64,000 bases of DNA from Notospermus geniculatus (GCA_002633025.1 NMRB01000007.1:1125759-1189758), one strand, 5' to 3'; shown: positions 35,201 to 50,200, counted from the first letter of the stretch. Translations and numbers: made by a program. The notes: generated from the sequence alone by a model not told the origin.

Positions 35201-38200
35201 GTTGCCGGACTTTTCTCCATAGAAGCCACACGATCTGTCTGCTCTGGAACTGGTGGATCTGGCACAGGGTCTTCCTCCATCAGAACAGTTCCGTCACCAT
35301 CCTCATGGACAGGAGTAATCTGCAGTCCACTTTCTTGTCCTGGCGTATCTTTCGGTCCCTTCGTCTCAGGACCTCCCACCTCCCCTGGTGATGTCACCCA
35401 GTCAGCCGACGCTTCCGTAAAGTCCTGTATTTCAGGCGACGTCATTGACGGTATCACCGGCTTCCGTGTGCGCCCTGAACGCCTGCATGACGTACTATCA
35501 TTCAATTCGTCATCTTGCATTTCCATAGCAACATCATCTTCATTAGGTTTGTTGTCGCTAGGCTCGTCGTCCGTCTTTTCCGCCAATTTTTTAGATTCCA
35601 CCGGTACATCTTGTGGTTCCTCTTCCTCGCTATCACTGACTTCAAAATTACACGTTTCAATGTGCCGTTTGTAACTATCTTGCGTCCGATACAACCGTTT
35701 ACACAATTTACACTTATATGGACCGGAATCGGACGGTTTAGACCGCGCCAAACTCTCCGCTTTAATCTTCTGCGCAATTTTATCATGCAGTGAAACCGGT
35801 TTATTACACGCGGCACTCGCAGCTGCCTCTAACTCTCTCATACGCGCTTCGGACTTCCGCTGTGCCGTGCGACGAAGGGGGTACGTTTTAACCATTATAA
35901 CCTTATCAGCGGACTCTTCCGGTTCAGTCCCGTTCCCCGGATACGTATTATTCTCACTACTCGACGGCTGATTATCCTTCCCGCGCTTATTCCGTATCTC
36001 GACGTCTTTGCCCTCAATTTGTTCCGCCGCGTCCTTCTTTGGCGTAAGATATCGAGAAATGTTCCGGAGTGTACTTCGGCGGTTTGAAGATTCCGGCGAA
36101 ACCTCTTTGGCGTCGTCCACTTTCTCACCGTCGGGAGATTTCGTCTCCATGGCTACGTCTCCTTTCTCCGCGTGTTCAACGACGACACAATCAGAATCAG
36201 ACCCATCCTCCAAGTCACTCCCTGTTTTCTCCGGCGAAAGCGAACTCTGCGACTCCGTGGAAACCATCTGCGGTTTCTGGAACTCCCTGAACCGCGCCAG
36301 CCTCATACTGGGATCCAACCAATCACAGTGGTAACCGATCTGCTGGCCATGTTTATTTAAGATCGGTCGGCGCACTTTGTGCCCAATAAACACGTTATTT
36401 TCATTGTAAACTTCCTGGATTTCCTGGACGTCTGTTCCTGGTAACATCGTTGATGGGCTGTACGAAATGTTCGGTAATAATGACGGTTGTGACATCATTT
36501 GTATTGGGTCAACATATGAAGAATACCCAGGGGTAACATTCTGTAGCGCCCCCACGCCACTCGCTGGGGGTTGTGGGGGAGGCATTATAGCAGCATTGAT
36601 ATTCGGCATAATCATACTAACACTTGGACTTATTTCAACACATTGGTGAGGCATGGATGGAGCACTGGATGGCGGCGGCGGCTGGAACACCTGCGAAGTA
36701 TCAGACACTACATCTGGTTCAGTAGTTTTAACCTCTGTTTCGGCGTCAAATTTTTTACTCTTACGCATTTCTAGCAACTCATGAATAGTTGGCAACTTAG
36801 AGGCAGGGGACCGTGGGATACGTGTCCCTTTAAGCATGTCGGTGACTAAATTGTCTATATTCACGTTCCCCACACTCTTAGATCTTGTGACCCTCGTCGA
36901 CCTCCTGAGGGATTCTTCGGCTTTCTGTAGCTGGTCTTCTGTGGGCTCTTTCTGTTCTGGAGGTTGGTCATCGGAGCACGTGCTTGCAGTCGGCTGACTA
37001 ACTGAGACTTCGGCAGGTGGAGCTGGCAAACCAGGGTCATCTGGAGCTTCAGCTGTGGCACCGGCACAACCACCAGGCTGATCTAGTCCTGTATCCTCAG
37101 ATTGTCCTTCCCCTGGTACCCTGGGGACATCAGAATTCGCTGCAGAAGAGGATATCAACAGGCTTTGAGACGTAACTTCAGAGGGTGCATCTGATGATTG
37201 CAAAGTGTCTTTACTATTAGATCTCGCACTCAAATCAGGTAGAGGCTGTGTAGTTTTCGGCAGTAGGCCCTCAGATGTGTCGCCAACAGTAGACAAAGTT
37301 GCTGCATCTGGGCCGTTTTCTGGACGTGGCGGCTGAGATGGTAGACTTCGGTGCTCTGACATGTCTGCTCCTGATACGTCACTGCTCGTTTTGGACGTCA
37401 ATAGTCCAGTACCACCCCTTTGAGAGTTAGATCTGCTGTCCATGTCTGCCGTCTGCAATTCTGAGTCATCATCGTCGGGGAGTTCAGGGGATGACTCTTC
37501 ATCTGAACTGTCACTCAACTTTAACTCCAGATCCTCATCTCTGAACTTGAAATCGGCCGATTCCTCGTCAAGCTGGGTCGTAGTAGGTTTTTCACCATCT
37601 GGACAGGGGGTGCCACTCTGTTGACTTCCAGTGCCAATATCCCCTGGAGCGCTTGTCTCTGCGGATTCGAACGGGGTCAGATTTGTAGAAGTTTCATCGA
37701 TTTCCAGGCGGTCATTGACAAAATTCTCACCATCATTCGCCGTTCTCGCTTCAGTGACGGGAGGAATTTCGCCAAGATCTTTGCACCTATCGGGAATCGG
37801 CGAGGAAACTCGCACTGCTTCACGATCAGGTTCAAACTTTTCCACATCGTCCATTTTTTCCCCGCTTGAACCGCCAGAAACCTCCTCCACCTTCTCCCCA
37901 TCAGCTCCCTCCACGTTTTCAGTGGTACCATCCGTTTCCATGACAACCGAATCGTCTCCACTCCCGTCTGTCACCATGATTACAACCTCGCCCCCACCCT
38001 CTTCCTCGCTGGGAATTTGATCAAAAATACTTGGGTCGACTTGCAGGATGAGGTCGTCTTCACCAATGTCCGGTATCCCACCCTCGAACTGCAGAATGAG
38101 GGACTCAGTAGAATCGTTCATCACATCCGTACTTGCTTCCGTCCCGTCGTCGACTGCAGTTACGTCCCCAGCATCCAACGTCGGTTCCTTTGCTGGAGAA

Positions 38201-41200
38201 TTTTCTGCAATCATCGAATTTAGCGAAAACACCGGCGGAGTGGACGGTTCAGACGGGGTCTCTGTTGAACATCGCTGGGTAATACCGGACACGGTTTTCT
38301 CAACTGACCCCTCCCGACTCCTGCTTTTCGCCGCAGCCGAATTTAGACGATCTGCAATCCGCGTCAAGCATGAAAGATTGGGAAGTTCTTCGTCATTCAA
38401 CGGTGTCAATGGCGTCTTCTTGGACACATCGCCGAGTAATTTCAAAGTACTCGGTGATAACTGCTTCAGGGGGTCTTCCGTACTGTCGTGTAATGGCCAC
38501 GACTTGGAGAAAACGTCATCGGTTTTCACGGATGATAGTTTTGCACTTGGATAACTTTCTGAGAAATCTTTGCGTAAATCTTTCTCACATGATTCGTCGG
38601 TTAATTCAGTGATTTTCGGTGAAACGTTTTCCTCCACTGAAAGTGACATGCTCATCAAACGTATTCCAGGAACTTCCGACGGCGGAATATACTCAGGGTG
38701 GCTCATATCATGGTAGTACGTCATATCTTTGGCAACCTCAGGGACCTCTTCGTTCGGTTTAATTTCGCAGATCCGTAACGTGTAGATGCAGCGTCGGCGG
38801 GCATCTTGGGTGCTCCAGTACATTCGGGTACAACTGAAATACAGAGTAATGCTGGTATTCAGTAAAAGGGCAAAAAATATCTATCAGAAGTTATGAGGGT
38901 GCCGGGTTCAAATCCTACTGTGGTGTGAGACTTTGGGCAGGTCTCTTTGCCTCACCGGCCTCTCTCCACCCAGGTGTATAAATGGGTACTGGTCAGAAAT
39001 GCTCAGATTGTAGCGCAGTCACAGTGGGGTGTAGCGGTTCAGGTCTCTGACTAACAGTCAGAGGGTCGCGGGTTTGAATCCCATTGTGGTGCAAGACTTT
39101 GGGCAAGTCTCTTTGCCTCACTGGCCTCTCTCCACCCAGGTGTATAAATGGGCAATGGTCGGAAATGCACAGATTGGATGACACCTCTACTGTTGTTGAT
39201 ATCAGACTACAAACCCAAACTTTATGGGCCATATTCATAAAGGGTGTTTAAGACTTCGACGCGTATAACTTCGTCAAATGCACACACTTCCAGCATGTAC
39301 ATTTGGCGAAACACGCGTAGTCTGAAACACCCTTTATGAACTTGACCCTAACTTTTTTTAATTACAAGAGATTTCCACATTTTGAAGAAATTGCTCGCCT
39401 CACCTGAACTCAATCGGCACAAGATGCTCCCTCTGATCTGATAACGGCACGAGGCGTCCCAAATTCTCCACCGTCGCCGAACCAAACATGATCGATAACT
39501 TCTTCGGGTCGACGCCAACAGACCAAGACTTCTTCAAGTACTTCTTCATGGCGTCGAGATCGACGCAGCAGCGGCGTAGGACGGCAAATTTGTTGTTTGC
39601 AATCAGCTGAAAATATCATATGTGCTCCAGTTAGCAAAATACTTGACAACCATAGTCTGTCAATGCTGGTGCAGAATGCCAAGCAGCTAGGCCCTACAAG
39701 CCTAGGAGGGCAAGTAACCGATGGGGTAAACCCAAATAATTACACAGCAGGGTCAATGTCATCAGCAGAGAGCTAGAATCGGAATCTGGAAGGTCGGAAT
39801 TTCAAAAGCAAGCACTGGCAGGAGCCATTGATTCAAGCAATAGACAATTCTCGTATTAGCAGATCTCCACACTTCCGCCGAAATCTCAACCAGAACCTCG
39901 ATCTGAAACCGGGTGACGTGACGCAGTCCATGATTCAGCAATGGTCAACTCTGATGCAACGTCTTCGAAGTCACTGTCGTGGGGTTGTCTGCGCCACATC
40001 ATTCAGCTTCAGACCGAGGTTGTGGTTGAGATTTCGGCGGAAGTGCACAGATCTTTGTCGTTTACGTCAATTTGAGAATGGTCTATTGAGGGCATGAAGG
40101 ACATGTAGAGAAAAGTCCCCCAAACTTGATGTTAGTCTTACCGGAGCATCCGTTTGGTCCCTGTGTAGTTTACAGAACACTTTCTTGTCCTCTTGGAACG
40201 CTGCGTGGTCCTCCATGGCGCACATGAAGTGGTACGTCACGCTGCAGCCTCGCATGCAGCACCCGACGCAGGCACCGTTACGGTTGCATTTTTGACATCG
40301 CTGGAAAAAGTAACAGGTAAATTATACTTAAACATTTCACAACACTGTGATTCAAATCCTGACCTCAAGAACACAGAATAGAACCTCGCTATCCTAAACA
40401 ATCGTAAAACATAATAGAATAGTGATTTACCATTTGTTTCCCCCTCGATACAGCAGCATGGACGTTCTGTAGCGACCCATCCACCTCCTCGAAGACTTCA
40501 GACGACCACAGGGCACAGTTGATATGGACCCAATCATCCTGGCCTAGGTAGAGAAGGCGACCGGCATTCTGTAATAAACAGACAGAAATTAACTCATCTG
40601 CCCCCAGCGTCCAGCAGACGGCATCTTCTGTCAAAGTTTTCTCACATCCTGTGGTATTATTGGAAAATATTTGAAGAAAGGTTGTTCCTATCAACCACCT
40701 AAAGAATGTTTCTTCAAATGCTTTCAAATCCACTTCAAAGGCTTTCGGAAAACTTCATCAGAAGGACTACAGAAATGGGAGCACGGCAAGGTAACAGCCC
40801 TCCTCCACACTACAGTGTACTCGGTAGTACATGAGACCTATTGCTTCAATCTAATCCCCCCCACCACCACCACCACCACCACCACCATTTCAATATTCTC
40901 CAGAATTGCAGATTACTTACGTCTGGAAGATGATCGCCAAACTTCAAACAGAAGGCACACTTTCGGTTATCATCACCAATCGACTCGGCGACGTCAGACG
41001 TTGCAACTGACATGGTGTCTTCATCGTCAAAACCAGCTGAAAAAAACAATACTTAAGTGGTCTATTCGAATTTTCTTAAGTTTAATATTGGAAGACACTT
41101 ACGTGGTGTTGGGAATCACTTAAGGAGTGCATTGGAAATCACTTAAGTGGTCTAGTGGGAACCACTTAAGTGGTCTATTGGAAATCACTTAAGTGGTCTA

Positions 41201-44200
41201 TTAGAAAACACTTAAGTGGTGTATTGGGAGAACTTAAACGGTGTATTGGAGGGCACTTATGTGGTGTACTGGATGATACTTAAGTGGTGTAACGGAAGAC
41301 AACTATCATAAACAGTAATTGCAGTAACAACTCAATCCGATGACAGGGGACAGATAAATGGCACTGGATACTTACGGAAGAGTACAGTATCTTTCTTAGG
41401 GGTCTGTGGTATTTTCTTGAATGGTGAGGGTTGCGAGGAGACCGGGGCCTCTTCTCGGACCAACCACTGGGCGTAAGTGTGATCCATGTGTGGTGGGATG
41501 ATGGCGTCTGGCAACATACCACTGCAAAGAGTTAGAGTACAATGTATTCAGCTAGGAGTGCCATCACAAAGGCCTTCGTCATCTTTTATTGGGAAGCTGG
41601 TTTTCTCGCGCTCTTCAGAAGAGGGCACGGTTTGAAGCAGTAGCTTATCTAAGAAAAAGTCTGAGTATGATTTGGACTTACTGCGGGAGGTTTTTATTAT
41701 GTCCCCACAGCTTGGATGTGTTGGCATTGAACCAGGGGAAGCAGACTTCCATCTGTTTCAAGAAGATACCACGGACTGTTTGGTTTTGTTTCCGTTTCAG
41801 GGCTGAGATTTCGTCGTTCATGTCCAGGGCGCGTTGGATGATGCGGACAAGATCGTCACTGAATTGTTCCTAGAAATTATAGAATTAGAAGAACGATTAC
41901 TGGGTGTGTTCTAAAGTTAGTACTGAATCATCCGGAGCTGATCCCTCGGCATAATCAGCACCAGACAATATTGGGAGATTTACCGTGAATTAATAATGTA
42001 GAGCAGAAGGAAACCAGAGTGCCCGAAGAGACCATTTCAAAGAGTTGCCCTCTCTATCACATGAGAATGGGCCTGTTTGGGCATCCAACCCACAGCCTCA
42101 GGGGTAAGGGGCAGCAACATTTACACTACGCTACTCTGACAGCCAAAATGAAGTGTACTGAATGAACTGGTAGCTCAAGGGCAAAGAGTAAGGTCACATG
42201 ACTTCAAGGTCAAATGACTTGAAGGTCATCAAGTAGGCCAGTACTCACCACTTCCGTGTACTTCCTTTCTTCCACCATCTGCTTTATCGTAACAAAATCC
42301 TTCGGGTGATTTTGTTCAACTTTCTCACCACCAGGGGGCATGTCGACATCAGAATTAAAAGAAGTATCCAACTTTAACTCGCCCTCGTTTTCACCAGAAG
42401 GGGCTGTATCGTCATTACGTTCTTGTCTGTCCCCATCTTGTCCTACAGAGCCAGAATGTCCCTGCCCAGGCTCAACCCTCCCTGTATCAACCCTAACTGC
42501 ACCAACTACCCTGTCTTTTTCAGTACCGGGGGCATCTGTCACTGAACAAGGAACATTCGAATCAGCCGCCACAGTGGGACTGACATCTGCAACTTGATCA
42601 GAATCCGTCGTAGTTGCACACCTTTCAGAGTTGGATTTGGGTGCACTGCCAGCCACGTTATCACCACCCTCACAGTCACTATAAGACATTATCTTCTTTG
42701 AGTCATCAAAAATTGTTTGTTTTTCACCGGAATTTTGTTCCTGAGATAGCCCCCTCTCACAAGGAGACAATTTTGGTCCCAATTTTGTTCCTGCTTCCAT
42801 GGAAGAAGCGGTTACGTCCATTTTTTCACCTGGAACAGAATCCTTAGCACCAGAAGAACTCGCTAAAACAGCACCATCTGAAGTAAGACCATTTGGCACG
42901 TCCCCAGTTTCCGAACATGCCATACTTTCCTGTGAAACACTCGAACTGCGACTAGTGGAACTGGCAATCCCAATCTCTGAACTCGCCGCATCAGGCCCAG
43001 TTTTGACACTGCATGAAGTGAGATTTGAGGACACCGTCACAGAATTGTCCGTGGAACCAGCTTCTGCCTCTGATACAACTTTTGTACCATCACCAAAACC
43101 TGACGCAGCATCAGTCCTCTGAACCTCAGAGTCAGTCCGCAATGCATCCTCTGAAATGTCCACCTCCTTTTCAGTCGATACATCCCCTTTCAGCGTAGAA
43201 TCTGTACCCCCAGATTCCGGTGGTGATACTTCAGAAATATCTCCCGTATCCTCCTCCTCCAGTTTAGCAACAGTCCGCACGGTCCGACCCCGTAATACTC
43301 TTGATATCGTCTCGTAAGACCCTTCGTCTGATTGGTCCTGATTTTCTGGTTTTATTGGCTGTGAGGCTTTAGGACTTGTTGACGAGATTGACTGCAGCTT
43401 TGGTCTTGCTTTCATCAGTTCCTCCTACAATAAAGAATACGACACTACAACGTCAAGGTTCAACTAATATGGTGACGGTAATCTTTTTTTCTGCAATTGG
43501 CAAGAAATAAAGGAAAATTTTTCAACAAGCAGAGTTCAACAGGCAAGCAGGAAAAATTTTCATTCAAATTTTTCTTCCATGAGTCAGAAATTACAAAGGA
43601 ATTTTCAGCTGGAGATATCGTCTGCTTGTGGCAAATGTCTGCTCAGGTCAAATGTCGTCTGCTTGTGCCAAATCAAATATCGTCTGCTCAGGTCAGATGT
43701 TGTCTGCTTGTGCCAAATGTCGTCTGCTCAGGTCAGATGTCGTCTGCTTGTGCCAAAATGTCGTCCACTCTGACAAGATGTTGTCTGCTCGAGCTACATG
43801 CTAAATTCTCCTCGCACCGACTGAAGTACGCACCTTTTTTGGATTATATCGTGAGAGATGATGAGCTGCTTTCGACGTCAGAAGACTTGCCAGGATGATA
43901 TTAAAGCCGGCCGCCATCTCTTCCTTGATGGCGATCTCCCACGGCGTCGGTCGTTCCAGGCTGCAGCGTCGACATGTGAACTCGATATGTTCGGGGAGGA
44001 AGGAGAGGATGTTGTACATTTCATCTGAAAGATGAGGAAAACATCGAAATGTTGCTTACGGATTGCGCTAACCACTCACCAATGGCTAGTTGTCATGCTA
44101 TTTGGCGAGAGCTCCAGCAGTTCTCATCACTGATTTCCTTTCGGCTTGTGCACTGACCTGTGACTAGTTTTCTATGCCGAAGTTATGAACAGAGCACCGA

Positions 44201-47200
44201 CTCGCACAAGGAATTTCTCACTTGTAGGAGCACCCAGAGGTTTGGATTTGACGGTTCATCAGCTATGACGCTCTAGGCCCCGAACTTACCCGTGATATCC
44301 TCGCACTTCGAATGGACCCAACTATCACAGCCAGCGCACTGGACCATTTTACTGTCCCAATCATCATCGGCGTATGTCTTATTGCACACGGGACAGAAGT
44401 TGCCTTTATCCATCAGATACCCGCATTCATAGCACAAGGAGAAGTCGTGCGTCCACGTCGCGTTACCAGTACCGGGGGTCGTAGCACCACAACTTTTACA
44501 CCTAACACATTTACTACAGATCTGAAAAGACATCATTTGCATTGATTAGCTACTTGCTGATCGCTGAGCCTTAGGAAGGCCTACACAAAACTTTATCATA
44601 TTAATCAACTTTTTAAATTTAAGACCTAAATTTCTGCCACTTGTGGCCTGGTGGACAGTGTCTAAGTAACACACTTGTGGTTCTTCGATTCGGCAGTGCT
44701 TCACGTTTGATATCTGCAGGAGCTCAATCAGTTGAGCTCCTCAAAGGCTCGAGGAGAGCTGTTCACACTCGTGAGTTAGAGCTGTTCACACTCGCAAAGG
44801 AGAGCTGTTCACACTTCAAGGATGCCGAGGAGCGCGGTCAATCGAGCTCCTCGGTGCAATTTTGCGAGCGTGATTGCGCCCGTCTTACGTAAAGCACTGA
44901 TTTTGCATGTCGAGTTGCTGCAACTTAACATGCAAACATTGCAACTTGCAACCTGATTTGAATACATTATTTGAAAACTTACCCATATTTTCTTCAACGC
45001 CGACGGTTTTGTAGGATAGTTTGGTCCCAGACACTCTGGATGATACGTATTGGAACATTTATCACATGTAAGGAGCTGAAAAAGGGACCAAAACTCGAAT
45101 ATGAACCCCACACTGACATACAGACATGGCAACTAGGAGTGAACTTGAACTGGAAAACTTCCTTTAGTGAAACTTTTTTGAAAGGGAGGGATTAGGGCCT
45201 ACTCTTGGTCTCAGATCACGGTCATGCTAGTGGCCATTACATGGTAGAGAGGGCACTGTTGCCATGACTGGTTCCTTGTACCCAGGTTTTCTCCAGGGGC
45301 ACCGGTTTCCCCCTACATTACAAATGATTGCTCAGTATTGTTTGGTGAGTAGGCCTAAGTTGAGTTCCTGCACTCCTCAAATAACATTTTGAATACAAAA
45401 CTAACCTTTGAATGAATGCCACATGGCTTCCAGCAGACGTTACAAAACTGACATCTGCGACAGCACCAGTTTTCGGAATCATCACCAGAGGGCCTCTCGT
45501 GCTCCTCAAGACAGAACGAATGGAATGGCTCACAGCATATACTGCAGTAGATCAGCTGGAAGAGAAATAAACATGAGTTGAGATAGAGTTGACTTAAAAG
45601 GTGACAAAAAGGGTAGCCAGATGAAGGGAACTACATGTAGGAAAGTGATCCCTCAATTTTGAGCACCCCTAGGCCTAGCATTTTAAGCGGAATAGGATTC
45701 TGAATACACAAAGTACATGTGTATGAGTTATGTTAGAATCATGCCTAGGGTGTACTTTATAGGAGGTTTAACAGCGAAAGGGAACAGGGAAAAGTTCCGC
45801 CTACCTCATGATTTCCAGCGCTACCGCAGAGAAAGCATACTGTCCTGATACAGAGGGGGACTGAAGACATCAGGGAATAGCCTTGATTCCAGGCAGCATC
45901 TGGGTCGTAACGTTCCTGGAATGGCACGAAAATCGAATAAGAAATGGTGATATGTGACCCGTCCAGAAAAAGTAGGCGCTTGCAACCGAGGAAAGCGTTA
46001 ACGGACTTACAACACAATAGCTGAAATGTACGTCTCTGCAGGTTGACAATATGTAATGGACGCAGTGATAATAGTTGAGTAGACTGATGACCAAAGATGA
46101 TACTTGCAACAAGTGCCTGCTTTTGCTGNATTTTTTACAACTATTCTATTCATCATAGGCACAATATTCACGTCGCGCGCGCAATAGGCCTGTGCCAGTA
46201 GGGGGTTTAGGTCAAAAAATAGCTTGTGCACATATGGGTTAATACGCCCCGTGCATAAATTATCGTAATGCATCCTCATTATGAACCTCGCGTTTTCATT
46301 GGTTAGAATCTGCTGTGTAAGCAGTGCGAGAACTACTATTTTCACAGCAACTTGCTGTGCAAATAGTCACGGCGTATTGTAAACTGTGGTCAACTTATCA
46401 ACAATCTTCAAAAAATTTTGTGCAATAACAGACCTGCCTACCCTAACTTTGAACTGGCTGTAATGTTTTCGAGGAATAACCATAAAATGACACTTTTCAG
46501 TGTAAAATATCGAAACGCAAAATTCTGCAGTTGTTCGTATCAGTGTATTTTTCTCCACTTTAAGTGTAGTCCTTAAAACCTAGCGTCCACTAGGGCGCGG
46601 ACAAGACGCGGAATGCGAATTCAGTGAATCCGCATTCATTCGGCAACCTCTCCGCATATTCTTGAAAGGTTCCGTTTATTGTCTTTATCATTCCTGAACA
46701 GTTCGCGGCATTTCTGCACGTTCGGGAAAGGGTGAAATGACCATTAGGACTTGACGCGGAAGCAATGCCGAAATAACACATTTGCTTCCGGAACCCTTCC
46801 TAATGTTGTCGGCGCTCTAGTGGACGCCACCCATAATCAGAAAAACAGTCAAAATTATACAAGGGCCAAATCAGTTAGGCCCTACTGGCAATTGCCACCC
46901 CCTATCATACCAAGATTACCAACACTGTATTGATCATTGTGTTCCCACCTAATTCCAAGCAAGCGCATTACTGAATGCTCGAGCATAGGCCTACCTTGGT
47001 GGAATATTCCTCTATGAGCATAGCCTCTGCCATCTTCAACCATCAAGGGTTAATATCAGGCAGTGACTCTAGGCCTTAGATAACATTCAATCGGCCTAGT
47101 TTTCACCAACTCCACTCAATAGATCTATACTACGTCCAGCGCCCCAGGAGTAGTGGACACTGACCTCAAACATTTGTCAGACAGAGATCAAAGGCAAGCT

Positions 47201-50200
47201 TGTGTTTATGACCTGTCAATCATTCAATTCATGAAAGTGACGATCGCTTGACTCATGGAACTTGCTGCAAGTTTGATAAGACACCTCTAGGTCAACGTAC
47301 AATGAATCACTGCCAACTTGGGGTGAGACAGAGTTCAGTTTTACGACAGATGCGCAGACCGATGCGCAGTTTACCGTTCTGAAGAAAGCATGGTCGGCAG
47401 TGGCACATGGCGCGCTATGTTCATCGTCTGGGGATTTGGTTGGGGGTTTCCGATGTGTATGGATAGTGATCTATTTGTTGGGCAATATTTCTGCTAGTAC
47501 TGACAAGGAAAACAAAAGGCAGGCTTAAAAATAATGATGAAATGAGGCACTTTTTCACACGTATTTTATTTGAAAACACATCGTATTTTGGAGACGCCCG
47601 TCGGCGTATTGTTTCCTTGCAAATTGTAATGCGTAAAAACTCAATTCTGAGCGTACAAAATACGCCGAAATACACTGGGTAGGCAGGTATGCAAGAATAA
47701 TATGGACATTTGTACTCACCGGGTGTTTCACTTGAATCAGATGGCGTCCAGGCGGCGATTGCGGCCATTGCCGTCGCGAGGCTGGTACGATCGACTGGAG
47801 TACAACACGCTGGCCAAATTTGTCGGGCTGCAAATAGATCAAACATGCATCTTGGTATAAGTCAAGGACATACAATTTCCCAGAACTGGTAGGCCTAAAT
47901 TCGCAATGTGAGGAGCTCTGGTTAAGAACTACCCCCACCAGATTTGTTAAGATCTGATTAAAATCCACAAACGTACCTTTTCAACCTTCTTTACATGCTT
48001 CCTCCCCGGCACCCCCATATTAACCCGCTCCAACTCAACACGTAATTCCCGCCCGGCTGCGAACTTGTTCGCGATATCCGCATTAATGAGAACCGCATCG
48101 GTCATATCTTTCGCCGCGGCTGACCCCGGTTTCAATTTCTTTATTGAGAATTTCCTGTCGAGGCCGGTTCCGTACTGCGGCCCTAAGACCTTGTAAGATG
48201 GGTTTTCACATTTCCGGTGGCTGAAACAACAAAGCAGGGCTTACATCGCCTGAACAAACTATCAAAAGTATGAAAGCCAGAAAAACTCAAAAAGTGAATG
48301 ATGGACAGATATTTTACGCTCATCTTTTAAGTGACATTAGCATAACTCATCAAAACATGGTACTGATTTTCTACTTTCGACAATTTTTAAAATCAACTCG
48401 GCCCAGAGCACATCTTTCAACTGGAAACTACATGTACATGTAGATGTTCTTCATGTGACATCACATTTCCATGACGACAAGATGCCGCCATATTGGCTGT
48501 CAAAACGTCAAGCGACATCACGGCATGAAGACAGCGTCAACACATAGATTGTGATGTCAAAATGTCATGACGCGACAGTTTTGACGTCATCGCAGGTTAT
48601 TTGATGGCCAACATGGCTGATTCTTTGCAGTCACGTGACCTTTGTGACATCAATGAAGAACCTCTCTAGATACTTACATGCAACACTGCTTGGAGACATT
48701 GCGACCGCCGAACTTTGGTTTGTCCCTGGAACAAAATGATACACACTTAACTTCCTCTTTCTCACCAAGAAAAAAGTACTTCACATTACCCCAGTCTCTC
48801 CAGAAATATTTGGGGAACTCAAGGAGCAGCTCATTCAGTACATCACTTGATCATTTCAGACTAGTTGTGAGTACAAGTGATGACGTGACTGAGAATCGAA
48901 CCTGTGGCCTCTTGGTCTAGAGCCTGACACCACACCACTGTGCAACTTTAACACCTCTGCACCAGTCACTGCCATGTTGACTGAGGCATTAGGAATTACA
49001 CTGCAGTGCATCATGTTTGAAATCTGCAGGAGCTCAATCAGTTGAGCTCCTCAAAGGCTCGAGGAGAGCCATTCACACTCGTGAAATTTGATGGTCAGTT
49101 ACTTCAAGGATGCCAAAGAGCACGGTCAATCGAGCTCCTTGGTGCAATTTTGCGGGCGCTCAGGGGCACGAGCATGATTGCACCTGTCTTACGTGAAGCA
49201 CTGTTACACTGTACAGTCCGTCGAGGCCTTTGTCAACAGCCATTCTGCCTAAACTACAAATGTATCAAAACAATACTCACAGGCAGTTAACACATTCCCC
49301 ACAATCCTTTGCCAGGCAACCCTCACATTCAAAACACCGCCGACGTCTCGTCCTCTTCCCAGAGGGAGATAGTGGTTTTTTCTCAGTAAATATAACCTTC
49401 TGCATTTTTCTCTCCAAACTTAAACGTTTCTTAATTTTGCTGATTCGGCGAAAGGCGGAGGTTTTCAAATGCATCTTCTTCGGTAATTCATCGAGTTCGC
49501 GACCCTCGTCTTTATCTTTAGCACGGCGGATGATTTCCTCGATTGGAAGGTCATCAGAGTCTGACGAATCTGGAAGTCATAGGAATACTGAATAGAGCGC
49601 AGGAGGAAACCGGAATGCCCGTAGAATATGTGCAATGTCACAGAGTCGCCCTCTCTAGCTAGGAAGAGCCTGTTGGACCTGGCGTGAAACTCAAAACCTC
49701 AGAGGTGATATGCACCATGTTTCAACTGCCAGATTTTCTTCTAAGTCAACCCCTGACGTGAAACAATGCCAACTGATAATTCTTACCTCCTTCGTGCTGT
49801 GGTACGTATCTCGCCTTGTCGTATAACGGAAGAGCACTCAATCTTAACTCAGGCCTCTTAGGGAAGGTAGCTGGTTTCTTTCCGAGGGCTATAGCAGCTC
49901 GCCGGCATACGTGCTTTATCCTCGGACCGCCGACAGGAGACACCAGCGTGCTGGGCGACGTTGGACTTCCCTCCGATGCAGTCACTGTACTCGGCGTACC
50001 ACTTAAAGTTGTTTGTGGACACGGAACAAGACTGTCGATTCCCATTTTGACCACCGCTGGCGTTGCCGGGACGTCGAGCGTCCGATCCTTGGCAACCTTA
50101 GCCTGAGCAGTCCGTAAAGATTTTTTCAGGATCGATTTCGTTCGTGACGCTTTCAATGACGCTTCACGCTTCTCTTTTGCAGCACCTGCGGCATTTTTCC

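Noticed and set aside
34991-35674. 227-residue plus-strand frame
   Set aside because: Antisense of the giant KMT2 exon; Ser-rich only because the other strand is Glu/Asp/Ser-rich.
38025-38080. KIX-binding activation motif of MLL in the acidic segment
   Set aside because: [14 protein letters not shown] is only vaguely similar; not strong enough to call.
39410-39682. 90-residue minus-strand frame
   Set aside because: Wrong frame across the FYRN exon; the true frame reads [14 protein letters not shown].
46007-46345. 112-residue minus-strand frame in intron 7
   Set aside because: Crosses an undetermined base, no domain, no splice support.
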